Assembly (NCBI GenBank): GCA_958295665.1
Contig: OY282558.1
Span: forward strand, 20,211,409 to 20,275,408
Source of the DNA: Tipula vernalis
Lineage: Eukaryota > Arthropoda > Insecta > Diptera > Tipulidae
Direction: 5' to 3'
DNA length: 64,000 bases
In this document: positions 24,013-35,212 of the stretch, one piece after another
Numbering within the stretch: the first letter of the stretch is position 1
Layout: every line of letters starts with the position of its first letter
The notes under the pieces: model-generated
The model's input: only the letters and a program-made list of their open reading frames with translations
Database searches by the model: none
What the model was told of the DNA's origin: nothing
Translations under genes and position numbers: made by a program

Positions 24013-27000
24013 TATATATGATTGCTTTTACTTAGTGTATTATTCTTTCGGCTTTTACCGTATTAATTTAAAACCTTTTTCAATATTATTGAAATTGGTA
24101 AAAATTCACTTTGGGTCTTCAAAGATGTTCAATTAAAATTGATTTTTAAATAAAATTCTGAAAATTATAAATTTCAATGTCGTTCAAGGGTTTTACAGTT
24201 AGAAATTCTAACATACTGAGCAGAAAGATTTAACAACCAAATTAAAAACAATTTAGGGGAAATTTAATCCTTACTTATTTCGAACGCGGGGTTAGCTATT
24301 TTTATGCTGGCGTGCAATCGAGACACAATCTTCAGTAATTAGATATCCACCGTTGGGCTTGTTAGCTTTCAACCATAATATTCCAATATACAGTTGGACG
24401 GCACTAGAAGCTGGTCTTCTGGTGATGTGACATACTCCATCGCTCCATGTAATCGCATTTCCCTAGAAGCTATGCTGACCTTTATTTAAGCGCCTTCCCT
24501 TAACTAGGTTTTTCATTGTCTTCGGAAAGAAAGAATATGGACTAAATGTGAATTCGTCTCGCTTGAGCTTCAGTAGTAAAATTAATATTGAAATTCCCGC
24601 TTATGATCGTCGGTAAACGATGATAGCCCCTCAAAGAATTCTTGATATCCTTTCAGAGTACAGAGGAAGAACGAAATTTATCCATGCAAGTTGTTTGGCG
24701 TTCTATAATTTCAATTTGGGGAGTGATTGCGTGAGTTTTATTTGAATTTGTATATTGTATGTATATTGCTATATCCCAGCTACTCGCCGACCATCTCTCT
24801 TGAACCGAATGTAGCATTTGAAATTAGGCTTATATTTACATGCTCGTCATTGCATAGCTAGGACTCGAACAGCAAAAAAAAAAAAAATTGAACAAACCTT
24901 CATGACTATATATGTGGTGGAATCTAACTTATTCAAATAAGTATCCAGGCTAGGTAGCTTATTTTCTATCTCTTTATTTAAGTATTTAAATTTGGTCGTT
25001 AATTTTATATTAGTGCTCATTTCGCTAAGGAATAGTGAATTTAGTTTCTTCGTCATTATTATTGATATTGAACGCAATAATGAAGTTCTTTATTCTGTCT
25101 TTATCTGACCAAATTTTTTAAAAGGAAATTAAAAATCATTAATCTGGATTTCCAACCAGAAACTATAGGAGTACCGAAAAATTCCCAAATAAAGAATCAG
25201 AAGATTAAACATTTGAACATCCCACTCTTATTGAGATGCGCACTCAGTGCCTTCAGGTTTAGACGCGTCGTGAAATAAATACAAGTCGAGAATATTTGAA
25301 TTTTTTTTTTATTAGGATCGTATATCTGCTCAGGAGCTGCAAGCCAAAACTCCCGGAAAATTGCCACATTTACCAGAAACATTTTCACTGTTTTCCAAAA
25401 AAATTGTCATTTTCAATTTTTATTTTTTGATAAGATTAAGTAACTGTAATTTGAAAAAAAAATGCAACAGAAAATCCCGGGCAATTTGCTGGATTTTCCA
25501 GGAAAATTTTAAGCTGTTTTTTTAAATATTTTACTAACAGATATTAAATTTTTCAAAATGAAAATACAGATTAATAAAATAATAATTGCATTGTCAACCT
25601 TGCAGACACAAAATAATAATTGCATTGTCAACCTTGCAGATCAAAGAGTTTTTATCGTTCATATCGCCTTCTTCTAGTACCACAAATGTTAAAAAAGATT
25701 TTTTACGATACACAGCGAGTTTATTAAATACATTTTTTCTGATTTTATTTTAATTCGTTTATACCTTAGATACAATTCTTCCTGTTTCATTTCAATTATT
25801 TCTTCCTCATACTAATTTAGAGAACTCAAAGCCGCTTAGATATAATTCTATCTGTTTTGCAAGCATGACAGGAAAATGCCAAAATGTTTAAATAAATAAA
25901 CAAAAAAAAAAATTGAAAACATTTCAGAATTTTCCCGGAAGCTGCCGTAATCTTTCCGGAAAATTTAACTTGAATCTCCTAAAATCTTAGATTTATATTC
26001 CCGGCATCAAACTCTATTAAAATGGTAATTGTAACATTAGGGCGGAAAGTGTATTATTGCCAGCCGCTTGGCGTTTAGTTAAACTCTACCATTATAATAA
26101 TACCCCTAAATCATTTTTTATAAACTTTTCTCACTATAGGCAATACAAACATCAATATTATTAAATCAATTCTGCTCAATTAGTTCGAACATTTTTTTTC
26201 TTATGTATTTTTCATTCAATGACACGACCAAGACAATTCAAAATTTCCCTCCATGCGCTGTATTTGTAAATAAGCCTGCGTACGTTCAGAGATAAAAATT
26301 GATGATGCGGCCCCACACACAACCACACATATGTACATACAATGGCAAATTTCTTTATTATACTTTAAAAACTTTATTTTTCAACTCCATTAAAGCCTTT
26401 TTGTGTATTCATGTTTAAATTATTCAATGTTATAATATATTAAGCTTATAAATGAAAAGCGAATAGCAAAACGTCAAAACCGCAAAAAATACTTAAAATT
26501 CCAACCACTTCCTTTTTTATGTAACAAAAAAAAACCGAAATTTTTTGGTTACACAAAATTTCCATTTCGCGATGTAGATGTAGCACAACAAACCAAAAGC
26601 ACACAAAAACAGAATAATAAACGGAATTGAAAACAACCACCTACACATCTCGATGATGTTGATGAAATATGTAAATGAAGATAATTTTAATTAAAAAATA
26701 AAAAAATAAAAATCGCACACACCCATAAAAGCACAAAAGTATCAATTTTCCATTTCAATATTTTTTTGGAATATAATATGGATACATGAATATAGGTCAA
26801 ACTGGTAAATTTGTTTATAATTTGAAGGTACCACTTAGCGTGTAATTTTCAACCATCCGTAAAATTAATGAAAATTATACAGAGCTATACAGTATGCGAT
26901 GTATTTACGAAGAAGGTTGTGTAAATGGAAAAGTCATGATAATGGTTCGTTAGGCTCTAGGATGCTATAGTTGATTGTGCGGGACAAACAAACAAAATTG

Positions 27001-28819
27001 ACATCATAGCCATATTAGAAGATATAACAAACATGATTTTCATTCCAGTTAAATTTTATCGTACAATGTTTTAGGCTTTCCTTTAGGGCACAGACATCAA
27101 AAATGTCTTGTTTGTAGTGAAATTCATATTTCATAAATACCAACCAAATGAAAATAAGCCAAACATTTATTATGTGTCGTTAACTGGTATGTGGTTCTGT
27201 TATTAAATAATATTTACGAGCATTGTTATGGTATGTTATGTTATCTGGGTTTTGAAGATGGTGAAATATTAAAGTATACACATTTTTATTTTTAAATGAC
27301 ATACCAACAAATTTTTCGTTCGAGGTACTCTATAGACGTACATATTTGTACGGTACTGTATGTAGCGGAAAGTACACAAACGCCTTAACAACAAATATAA
27401 AGACGGTTATTTATTTAATTCTGTGTTTACAAGACTATATACTCACACAGCGTAAGATGGTTAGATGCGAAATGAAAAATTGATACTCTCGTTTAGTGAA
27501 TGAATTTTCTAAAATTAAAAGGAAGCGGATTGTTCAATGTTTGAAGAATTTTGACTTCTATCGCCTAAACATTGTATCAAATTATCAAATCAAAGGCATT
27601 CGTTAGCTAATCGTTAGCTAAGTGAAAAAAAGTTTTGCAGGCAAATGCTTGTTACGTGGAAGCTTCCGTATACTTAGCAAGTTTTCCATTCGACTTATTT
27701 TTTAATGTCTGAATAATAATGTGTTCTTCATAAATCACAACTCACCTACGCCTAAGCCTGTAAGATTTCTGTAATTCCTTGCCTGTAAGGTTACAATATT
27801 CTCAGTTACCTACCCCAGAAATATTTAGTTAAATATATAGTAAACAATATACAATTGGCTGCCGACGTTGATGTATCTAAATTTCAACCCTACTAAATCA
27901 ATTAATTTGTAAATTTAATGAACGTTTTCAAATTTCTAATTTTTTTTTCATTATGTCTAAATTTTGTTAATTACTAGGTAACTGTTGAATACATTTTTTT
28001 ATTGTTAAAATTCAAATTCAAATTAGAAAAATTGATTTTTTTGCCATTTGCAATTTTTTGTACAATCGAATTTGGAAAACCTAGGCAACAGGTTAAATTA
28101 TCCAAAAATTGTGTGGTGTGCCTTTAGGAAAACAGTTCGTAATAACATTGCATGTGCCATTACAAAAAACAATATTTTGAATGCATTAAAGACGAAAAAG
28201 GGGCTATACGTGCCACAGATTTAAGTTTTGCATTGTTTTTGGTTTATGGAAACATCTTGATTAGGAAACTTATTGGAGGAAACGTTACGAATGATTTATA
28301 TCAATTCTAGTTCCCAAAATCACATTAGTTGCGTTGATAACATTGTGTATTAATCCAATAGTGATCCATCGTCTTATAATTCGCTGCGTTTAAGTTTAAG
28401 AAAAACTTTAATTTTATTGGAATGGACTTGAATTTTCTTGTTGAATAAATTAATCTAATATCTGAGGACATTTCTGTTTATCGGCTTCAATCTGTTTCTG
28501 ATGTATTTCTTGTTTAACTTTCTGATTATTTGTATTATATTAGAAATTGCAATCTAATTGTTTCTGGTTTCATTATTAGTGATGATTGTGATTGTCACTA
28601 ATTCTATTATTAAAACACCGAGCTGTTAATAATTGTCCATTAATTGGTCCCACCTTCATTGGAAAATTTTCTGACAAATTTTTTAAATAGGACAACCTAA
28701 GGAGAACTGACTTTTTATGAAATTGATCTGTTTTGTATATAACTGTAAATAGACATTGACTTTTTCAAAAAATGTTCCTGGAATAAAAAAACGTTTTCTT
28801 CCAAATTTTTTGTGCCTAA
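24013..28819. other. AT-rich DNA without recognised gene
   Basis: Nothing recognisable on either strand apart from the short tandem duplication listed separately. Short minus-strand frames (24847-25077, 26446-26640) show no motif. Confidence 0.6.
25576..25643 (+). repeat. 34-bp tandem duplication
   Basis: AAAATAATAATTGCATTGTC followed by AACCTTGCAGA occurs twice in succession with a 34-bp period. It looks like a recent local duplication. Confidence 0.85.
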
Positions 28820-29053
28820 GGCCCGTAATTTTAAACGAGGATAGTAATAAATCAGCGAATTTATCCCCTCTTTCGTATTTTTAAACGAAGATAAATCCAC
28901 TGAATCAAACCTGGATTAAAATTGTATCCTCGGATTTATACCTCGATATCGATGGCTAAAACAGTGGATATGGCTATTTTCGAAATTTGGGAAATATAAA
29001 ACGTCATTTACAATCTGTCAAATTACATATACAAAACTAAATATTTGGTTAAA

Positions 29054-29275
29054 ATGGAAAATATATTTAATGGGTCTTCGTCTTCGTCATCAGAATCTGG
29101 TGAATCAGATTACGAGATAATGTCGATACGATCTAAACGTTCTAAGGTATTTCACGATAGAATAGACGTGGAGTTTTACAATAAGGAATAGTTTCGGCGC
29201 CGATCCCAGTTTTCTAAAGAAGGGGTTCGTTATTTGACCAACACCCCCCGACAAGATCTGGAACCTTATTAGACG
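29054..29275 (+). pseudogene. Harbinger A transposase, N-terminal fragment
   Basis: The frame begins MENIFN and runs through a Ser/Glu-rich stretch (SSSSSSESGESDYEI) to VFHDRIDVEFYNKE, a TAG stop, and then FRRRSQFSKEGVRYL and DLEPY before another stop. The matching region of Harbinger B (31779-31975) is recognisably the same protein. No catalytic part survives. Confidence 0.65.
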
Positions 29276-29745
29276 CATATTATCGCTTATGATATCGCAT
29301 ATTACGTGCACCACTCGCTTTCTATTTTATTTATTTCTTGTACAGGAATGCCACAAATCACGATATTTACTAAAGACTAACTGCAACAGAATCAAACAAG
29401 CTAGTCGCGAATTTGAGATTATGTAGTTATTTTTTCAGTCTGTCACAACACGATTTAAATGCTTTTAGGCTTGTTGCGTTTCCTACATAGCATGATTATC
29501 GTAATCTAGAATTTGAAACTCGATGAATATAAAATTCAACAAAACACAGGAAACTTAAGAAAAAAAGAATTATTTTATGTCATTTTCGATTGAGCCGAAA
29601 AAAGCATTCTGAAGGTGAAAAATTTGCTTTTTTTTTGCTTTTAATTTGTTCGATTGAAGCACATTCGAGAGTACATTTTAGAAATATCGAGTTTTCCGTA
29701 GATTTACGCCTCTTTTACATAAATATGTTTATAGCAGTGTCGTAA

Positions 29746-30280
29746 CTAGATACCCGCAGCACACACAGCTGCGGGGGGCCCCTTGGGGCCCACGAGGTTT
29801 ATCGAGAATTTCAAATTTACGATTTCAAATTTACAAAACGAAATTTTTAAGATATAAGATGGTCGTCTAATTTTTAGAGAAAGAAGGAATGATTCCTGTT
29901 GCAATAATTTCTTTTCGATTGCTATGAAGATGAAAAAGTTTCGACTAGAACCACATGACTCCAAAGACATAAAAATGCCTTTTGATTCTGACAGATATCT
30001 AGAGTTAGAAGACAATTTGCTAAACTCGTTTAAAATCAAAGCTTTCGCTTCAGAGGATAACGATTTTAGTATTTTGGTTAATTTATTTGTAAAATACGTT
30101 TTGTACTCCAAGTTTAACCCTTTTGCACTTCAAATTTAACCTTTTATAAATCAAATTAAGAATTGAGCAAAACAAATTGAAACTTTTACAAATCAAGTTT
30201 TGATTAGAAAATATTGAATTTGATTTGTAAAAGGAAGCAATTCTGCTAAGCAGATTGCGATGTACCATTTTGATGTTCAT
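29746..30280. other. Anonymous overlapping frames inside the hAT
   Basis: Open frames exist on the plus strand (29924-30139) and the minus strand (29746-30111, 30083-30280). They overlap and show no recognised domain. The minus-strand one begins in a repeated AAATTTACAAATC vocabulary. I do not assign a product. Confidence 0.3.
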
Positions 30281-30499
30281 AAAAATAAAGAAGAAATTGT
30301 TGAATCTTTCTTATTAGAAATATAACTAACCGCGACTGAAAACAATTACATGTTACCTTCATTAGGAGTGCTTTTGTCTTTAGAAAGGGAATTAACAGAT
30401 ACTTGAGCCAAACCAGTCAGTCTCTATAGTGAATTAGCGTTGCAATTTTACAATTATTGCTGGTGTTCTTTTTTGGTTGTTTTTGGTGAGGTTCTCCCG

Positions 30500-31290
30500 G
30501 TTTTTTGAAATTTCCGTCACTTCCCGATTTCATACCTTTCATATCTTCTATTTTTTTTAAATTTCACGAGATTATTGGAGTTTAACATGGAGGCTTAGTT
30601 GGTGATTCTATGTTTCGAAACTATCAGGTTATTCGAGATGTTTTGCGAATATTCGAGTGTGGTTCGATGTTACTCAAGAATCTTAGAGTCTATTCTAAGA
30701 ATATGTTTCTTCGATATTTAACCAATTATCCGATACTATTTGAGGGTTCCATTCTTATTGCATGTCGTTTTGTCGAGCTTAGCCATACCTTGCTTAGTAG
30801 TAGCATTTTGCTTAGTAGGATTAGTAACATTAAGTTATATTTACATGAATTTTCGAAATATGGTATTTCGAAATTTTCATGGATTTTCTAAATTTTGACA
30901 GGTTTTCCAAAATTATTCATTAATATACAGATTTTTCGGTATTATTGAAATTATTCGAGATCAATCGAGATTCACAAAATAAAGAGATTATTCCAATTTA
31001 TATTCTAGATTTTTTAAGTTTTCCGACATTTCTAGGATTAAACGTGATTGTTAATGATTTTCAAATTTATTCGAATTATGTATGACAATGTTCTGCGATT
31101 AGCTCTGATTTTTTGAGATTATGCTAAAAATTTCGATATTTCAGGATCTTCTCCCGTTTACATACTTACGGATAATTCGATATTTGAGAATTTTCAGGAA
31201 TATTCATGATATGTATATACTTTGAAAATTTGACATTTTTGAGATTATTTCGATATTCTTGATATTTTATTTAGAAAACGTCATTACGTT
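30500..31290 (+). repeat. Degenerate TCGAGATTATT-type dispersed repeat, block 2
   Basis: Dense in TTATTCGAGAT, ATTCGAGTGTGG, GAAATTATTCGAGATC and TCGAGATTCAC words, in the same orientation as block 1. It lies within the hAT element, left of Harbinger B. The 93-codon frame at 30610-30891 is a product of this composition. Confidence 0.55.
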
Positions 31291-31551
31291 TTATTTAGGC
31301 CCGTATTTTTAAACGAGGATAGAGATAAATCGGCGAATTTATCCCCTGTTTCATATTTTTAAATGAAGATAAATCCACTGATTGAAACCTAGATTAAAAA
31401 TGTATCCACGGATTTATACCTCGATAACGATGGCTAAAACAGTGGATAATGATATTTTCGAAAATTCGGAAATAGAAAACGTCATTTATTTATTTTATTT
31501 ACATATATACATACATACATATATACGAAATATACATAGTGAGTTACAGTT

Positions 31552-31702
31552 ATCGTGAAACACTTTAGGATGGTATATTATCTCGTAATCTGATTCACCA
31601 GACTCTGATGGCGAAGACGAAGATTCACTATTTTCCAGTTTTAATTATTATCGAATATTAATTTAAATAATTGAAACCTGTAATTTATTATGTATATTTC
31701 GT

Positions 31703-31751
<49 letters not shown>

Positions 31752-31868
31752 AATTAATATTTGATAATTTAAATTAAAAATGGCAATCTTTGAATCTATG
31801 TCTTCACCATCAGAGTCTGGTGAATCAGATTTCGAGATAATATAACATGCTTAAGTGTTTCACGATAG
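31552..31868. repeat. Inverted duplication around an (AT)n tract in Harbinger B
   Basis: The segment 31760-31868 (start of the transposase, with CACCATCAGAGTCTGGTGAA) is repeated in inverse orientation at 31552-31672 (TTCACCAGACTCTGATGGCG). Between them is an AT dinucleotide run of about 22 repeats (31705-31749). The arms are diverged and the left arm is non-functional as coding sequence. Confidence 0.75.
31705..31749. repeat. (AT)22 microsatellite
   Basis: A pure AT run of about 45 bp at the hinge of the inverted duplication. Confidence 0.97.
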
Positions 31869-32223
31869 GATAGACATAGAGTTTCACAACAGTGAAGTGT
31901 TTCGGCGCCGATTCCGGTTTTCTCAAGAAAGAGTCAATTATTTGGCCAACATTCTCCAAGAAGATCTGGAACCGTTGGACTTTTGTGGATATTCTCTCAC
32001 CACAATTTGACCAATTTTGTTATGTTTGAGGCATTTCACTAGACGATCATTTCAAATTGTGATTGGTGATTTACTAGGTGTAAGCCAGAGCGCAGCTGGG
32101 AAAAGAGTTTCAAGATCTTTTGGGTGAGTAAATTATTAAAACCTCGCTATATTGGATGCATTGATGGTACTCATATACTAATAAAATTTCCTGGTGGAGA
32201 CGATACAGAACACACAAGCAATA

Positions 32224-32456
32224 TCGTCGTGTCCAAATAAGAGTATTACATCTGCAAACCATTAATTTTTTGGAGTGGCGTGCCAAGTTTTTAATGTTAA
32301 TTTGGCTTAATTTTTTTTAAATAAAATTCTTGCCACACTTTCTGGAAAGAACTTTATCTAAAAAAAAATTAAGCCGAAATTAGCATTAACAACTTTAAAG
32401 CCGCTTTAAAAAAAATAGCAATTCATAGATGTAATACTCTTATTTGGACACGACGA
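32224..32456. mobile_element. 233-bp MITE with 30-bp perfect TIRs inserted in the Harbinger B transposase
   Basis: Both ends read TCGTCGTGTCCAAATAAGAG and continue identically for about 30 bp when one is inverted. TA dinucleotides flank both sides (32222-32223 and 32457-32458), so a Tc1/mariner-type TA target is likely. It interrupts the transposase between the IDGTH and CDADG motifs. The interior is itself partly palindromic (GGCTTAA and TTAAGCC words). It has no coding capacity. The perfect TIRs suggest it is younger than its host. Confidence 0.8.
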
Positions 32457-32496
32457 TATGTGATGCTGATGGTAAATTTCTCGATATTGTTGCAAG

Positions 32497-32560
32497 GTAA
32501 TTAAATTTCAATTTATTCATTTCATTTATATATTAAGACAATTTTTGTTTCCTAGTTTAG
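32497..32560 (+). other. 64-bp spliceosomal intron in the Harbinger B transposase
   Basis: GTAATT at 32497 and TTTAG ending at 32560. Splicing completes an Arg codon between FLDIVA and WFGSSHDQ, the expected spacing in HARBI1-like proteins. Confidence 0.7.
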
Positions 32561-34115
32561 ATGGTTTGGATCTTCACATGACCAGACAATATTTAATTTT
32601 TTACAAATTAAAGCTCGATTTGAGCAACACGAATTAAGCAGTATAATGTTGATTGGTGTTTCTAGTTATGGATGCAAAACTTACTTAATAACGCCTTACA
32701 AAAACCTTGGAAATGCGAGTCAGGAAAGGTAAAATCATGCCCTATCTTCAACTAAGTCTGTAAAAGAAAGGACTTTCGGGTAGTGGAAGAGAAGGTTTCC
32801 AATTCTAGCAATAAGTTAAAAGTTGCTTTTAATTTCTTCATAATTTGTATTTAATTAAACAATTTTTCGCTTAGAGTCACAATTGTACCTACAAAACACT
32901 TTAACAATTATTGCAGTTCTCGTTAAATGATTAAGACCTAAATTTAATGATTTCGCCAGATGTCGAAAATCAAATTCCAAATAGCTCCGAAGCTCAAGCT
33001 AATTTTGATGTTAAGAGATGAAATTTGTCGGAATTTACCACAATAAATTGAAAAAGATCAACCTACATAATTACAAGAAGAAATTTTGATATATTTTCTG
33101 ATCTGCTCTCCAAACGTGCGGTTGACACAATTTTGCGTACCTTTCGCTTCAAATTTTTGTAGGTAATTTTTAGTTGTTGTTTATTTTTTTCTGCACCAAC
33201 ACGCCGCGAGTTCTCTTAAGTTTCCCACTGCCTTCCCATTACATTGACATCAAATATAAAACAAAAAATATTGAGAGGAAAAACGAACAAAAAAATTGAC
33301 AAATGTCCCAGCAAGCAGATATTAATTCGAAAATCGATATCGAGTATCGCCGATTTTAGCTTCGTTTAAAATTACGACACAAAAAATTCACGGATTTATC
33401 CAAGTTTAAAACTACCAAAAGTAACATCCGATAAATCAGTGGATTTTCGAAAACTGTGGATTAATCCGCCGATTTATCCTTGTTTAAAAATATGGGCCCT
33501 AAGGCCATTGAAATGAATCACGTTCTCTTTCGTCTAGTGACGAAATTAGATACTTTTAAATAATGCGAGGCTCGACAATAGAAAGAAATAAGTCTTTATC
33601 TAATAAGCATTTTAGTTTCGCCACTGGTTCGTAGGTTTATTCTGGTTCTGTTATTTGGCTGATTGGGTGCCGTTTTCATGTTCATTGTTTATTTAGAAGT
33701 ATCATTAAATTAATCTCAACATTACTTTGAAAACCAATTTTTTAGATTTTATATTTGCAATTTTCTAGTTTCTTATATTTTGACAGATAACCCACAAACA
33801 TAAAAGAGCAATGAGTTGTTCTTGTTCCATTGACGCCGAAGTTGAGATTTCTTTTCCATAGAGGGGAAAATAATCAATCCAAAACGACATTAGAAAACAA
33901 ACAAAAAAAATGCCTAATATCCCAGCAAGCAGTTATTAATTCGAAAATTGATTTCGAAAATCACCGGTTTTAGCTTCGTTCAAAATTACGACACAAAAAA
34001 TCCACGGATCTATCTACATTTAAAATTACCAAAAGTAACCTTGGCTAAATCAGTGGATTTTCAAAAACTGTGGATTAATCCGTCGATTTATTCTTGTTTA
34101 AAAATACGAGCCTAA

Positions 34116-34659
34116 AGCATGGTTTCCACGATGGCGAGGCGAAAAAACTAGTCAAATTAAAAAGAGGAAGGAATAAAAAAAAATAACATAAGAGTGAATG
34201 AAACTGCAACAAGTCGTTACTCCGAATTTTTATTTATTTATTTTTGACGTTTCGAATATTAAAATTAAATTTTGTTAAAAATGGATACTGTGATGGATAC
34301 TAATGGCAATATATGCCGTTATGTTTTCAAATAGCACTGAGAGTGATTCTGGCGATGAAAAATGTGTTCCCCAAATCAAAAAAAAAAATATATTTAATAA
34401 TAAAATAAAGATACAATTTTCTTCAAATTGACAATATGAATTCCGAAAATCAGCGACTAATCCGAAAAAAGATGATCCATCTAATCTTTTTTTCGGATTA
34501 GACGTCCTATTTCGGAGTGCTGAATTAAAATTTTTAAAATTGGACGTCCCAATTTTTCTGTCAAAATGGTATTTTCTCTCTATCGTACTATTGGTGAATT
34601 TTTGCTTTCTCTTTTTAGTTTGACTAATTTTTTCGCCTCGCCATCGTGGAAACCAAGCT
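34116..34659. mobile_element. Harbinger-type MITE, copy 1
   Basis: TIRs of about 40-50 bp begin AGCATGGTTTCCACGATGGC. TAA stands on both sides (34113-34115, shared with Harbinger A's right target copy, and 34660-34662). The 544-bp body includes a perfect stem CTAATCCGAAAAAAGAT with its complement near 34459-34502, and a short Ser/Asp/Glu-rich reading (STESDSGDEK) reminiscent of the N-terminus of the Harbinger proteins nearby. It is probably a deletion derivative of a related autonomous element. Confidence 0.85.
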
Positions 34660-34662
34660 TAA

Positions 34663-35209
34663 AGCATGGTTTCCACGATGGCGAGGCGAAAAAATTAGTC
34701 AAATTAAAAAGAGGAAGGAATAATAAAAAATAACATAAGAGTGAATGAAACTGCAACAAGTCGTTACTCCGAATTTTTATTTATTTAGTTTTGTCGTTTC
34801 AATTATTAAAATTAAATTTTGTTAAAAATGGATACTATTGAGTAACTAATGGCAATATATGCCGTTATGTTTTCAAGTAGCACTGAGAGTGATTCTGGCG
34901 ATGAAAAATGTGTTCCCCAAATCAAAAAAATATATATATATATTTAATAATAAAATAAATATAAAATTTTCTTTAAATTGACAATATGAATTCCGAAAAT
35001 CAGCGGCTAATCCGAAAAAAGATGATGCGTCTAATCTTTTTTTCGGATTAGACGTCCTATTTCGGAGTGTTGAATTAAAATTTTTAAAATTGGACGTCCC
35101 AATTTTTCTGTCAAAATGGTATTTTCTCTCTATCGTACTATTGGTGAATTTTTGCTTTCTCTTTTTAGTTTGACTAATTTTTTCACCTCGCCATCGTGGA
35201 AACCATGCT
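34663..35209. mobile_element. Harbinger-type MITE, copy 2, directly abutting copy 1
   Basis: Same TIRs, internal stem and length (547 bp) as copy 1, with small differences, including a 20-bp ATATAT run near 34930 and GAGTAACTAATGG in place of GATGGATACTAATGG. It is flanked by TAA (34660-34662) and TTA (35210-35212). The two copies share the single TAA between them. The 117-codon minus-strand frame here (34873-35226) is a shadow of the MITE. Confidence 0.85.
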
Positions 35210-35212
35210 TTA

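Larger units (their letters stand above)
31779..32870 (+). pseudogene. PIF/Harbinger transposase, decayed but with complete catalytic motif set
   Basis: The frame starts at 31779 (MAIFESMSS) with a Ser-rich N-terminus. It continues RFSQERVNYLANILQEDLEP and DLLGVSQSAAGKRVSRSF (helix-turn-helix-like), then PRYIGCIDGTHILIKFPGG with the first Asp near 32164. A MITE follows, then CDADGKFLDIVA, an intron of 64 bp (32497-32560, GT...TTTAG) and WFGSSHDQTIFN with the second Asp. Next come SYGCKTYLITPYKNLGNAS and, past a TAA stop where Tyr is expected, SVKERTFG with the third acidic residue, a TAG stop and KRRFPILA. Order and motifs are those of HARBI1-type DDE transposases. The exon after the intron keeps one frame for about 300 bp with only two stops. 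Confidence 0.85.
31298..33498 (+). mobile_element. Harbinger B: inner PIF/Harbinger element
   Basis: The left end GGCCCGTATTTTTAAACGAG is preceded by TTA (31295-31297). The right end, TTGTTTAAAAATATGGGCC, stops at 33498 and is followed by CTA, so the 3-bp target duplication differs at one base. The ends have similar subterminal regions of about 180 bp rich in GGATTTATCC words. The element is about 2.2 kb and contains a decayed transposase with an intron, an inverted duplication of its own start and an internal MITE. It sits within the hAT at 29735-33626. Confidence 0.78.
29735..33626 (+). mobile_element. hAT element inserted in Harbinger A
   Basis: The ends are CAGTGTCGTAACTAG (29735) and, inverted, TAGTTTCGCCACTG (ending 33626). 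Both resemble the CAGTGGCGTAACTAG termini common in hAT elements. The flanking octamers GTTTATAG (29727-29734) and GTTCGTAG (33627-33634) agree at 6 of 8 positions, as expected for an old 8-bp target duplication. A GC-rich hairpin-prone stretch (GCTGCGGGGGGCCCC) follows the left end. Inside are frames at 29746-30139 on both strands with no motif, a TCGAGATTATT-type block and Harbinger B. No hAT transposase motif was found, so it is either non-autonomous or badly decayed. Confidence 0.6.
28820..34112 (+). mobile_element. Harbinger A: outer PIF/Harbinger element, interrupted
   Basis: The left end GGCCCGTAATTTTAAACGAG at 28820 is preceded by TAA (28817-28819). The right end CTTGTTTAAAAATACGAGCC stops at 34112 and is followed by TAA (34113-34115). 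A 3-bp TAA target duplication and this TIR fit PIF/Harbinger. The subterminal 200 bp on each side (28820-29020 and about 33890-34112) match the ends of Harbinger B. What remains of A is its left part with the start of the transposase (to about 29290) and its right tail. The middle is occupied by a hAT element carrying Harbinger B. Confidence 0.75.
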
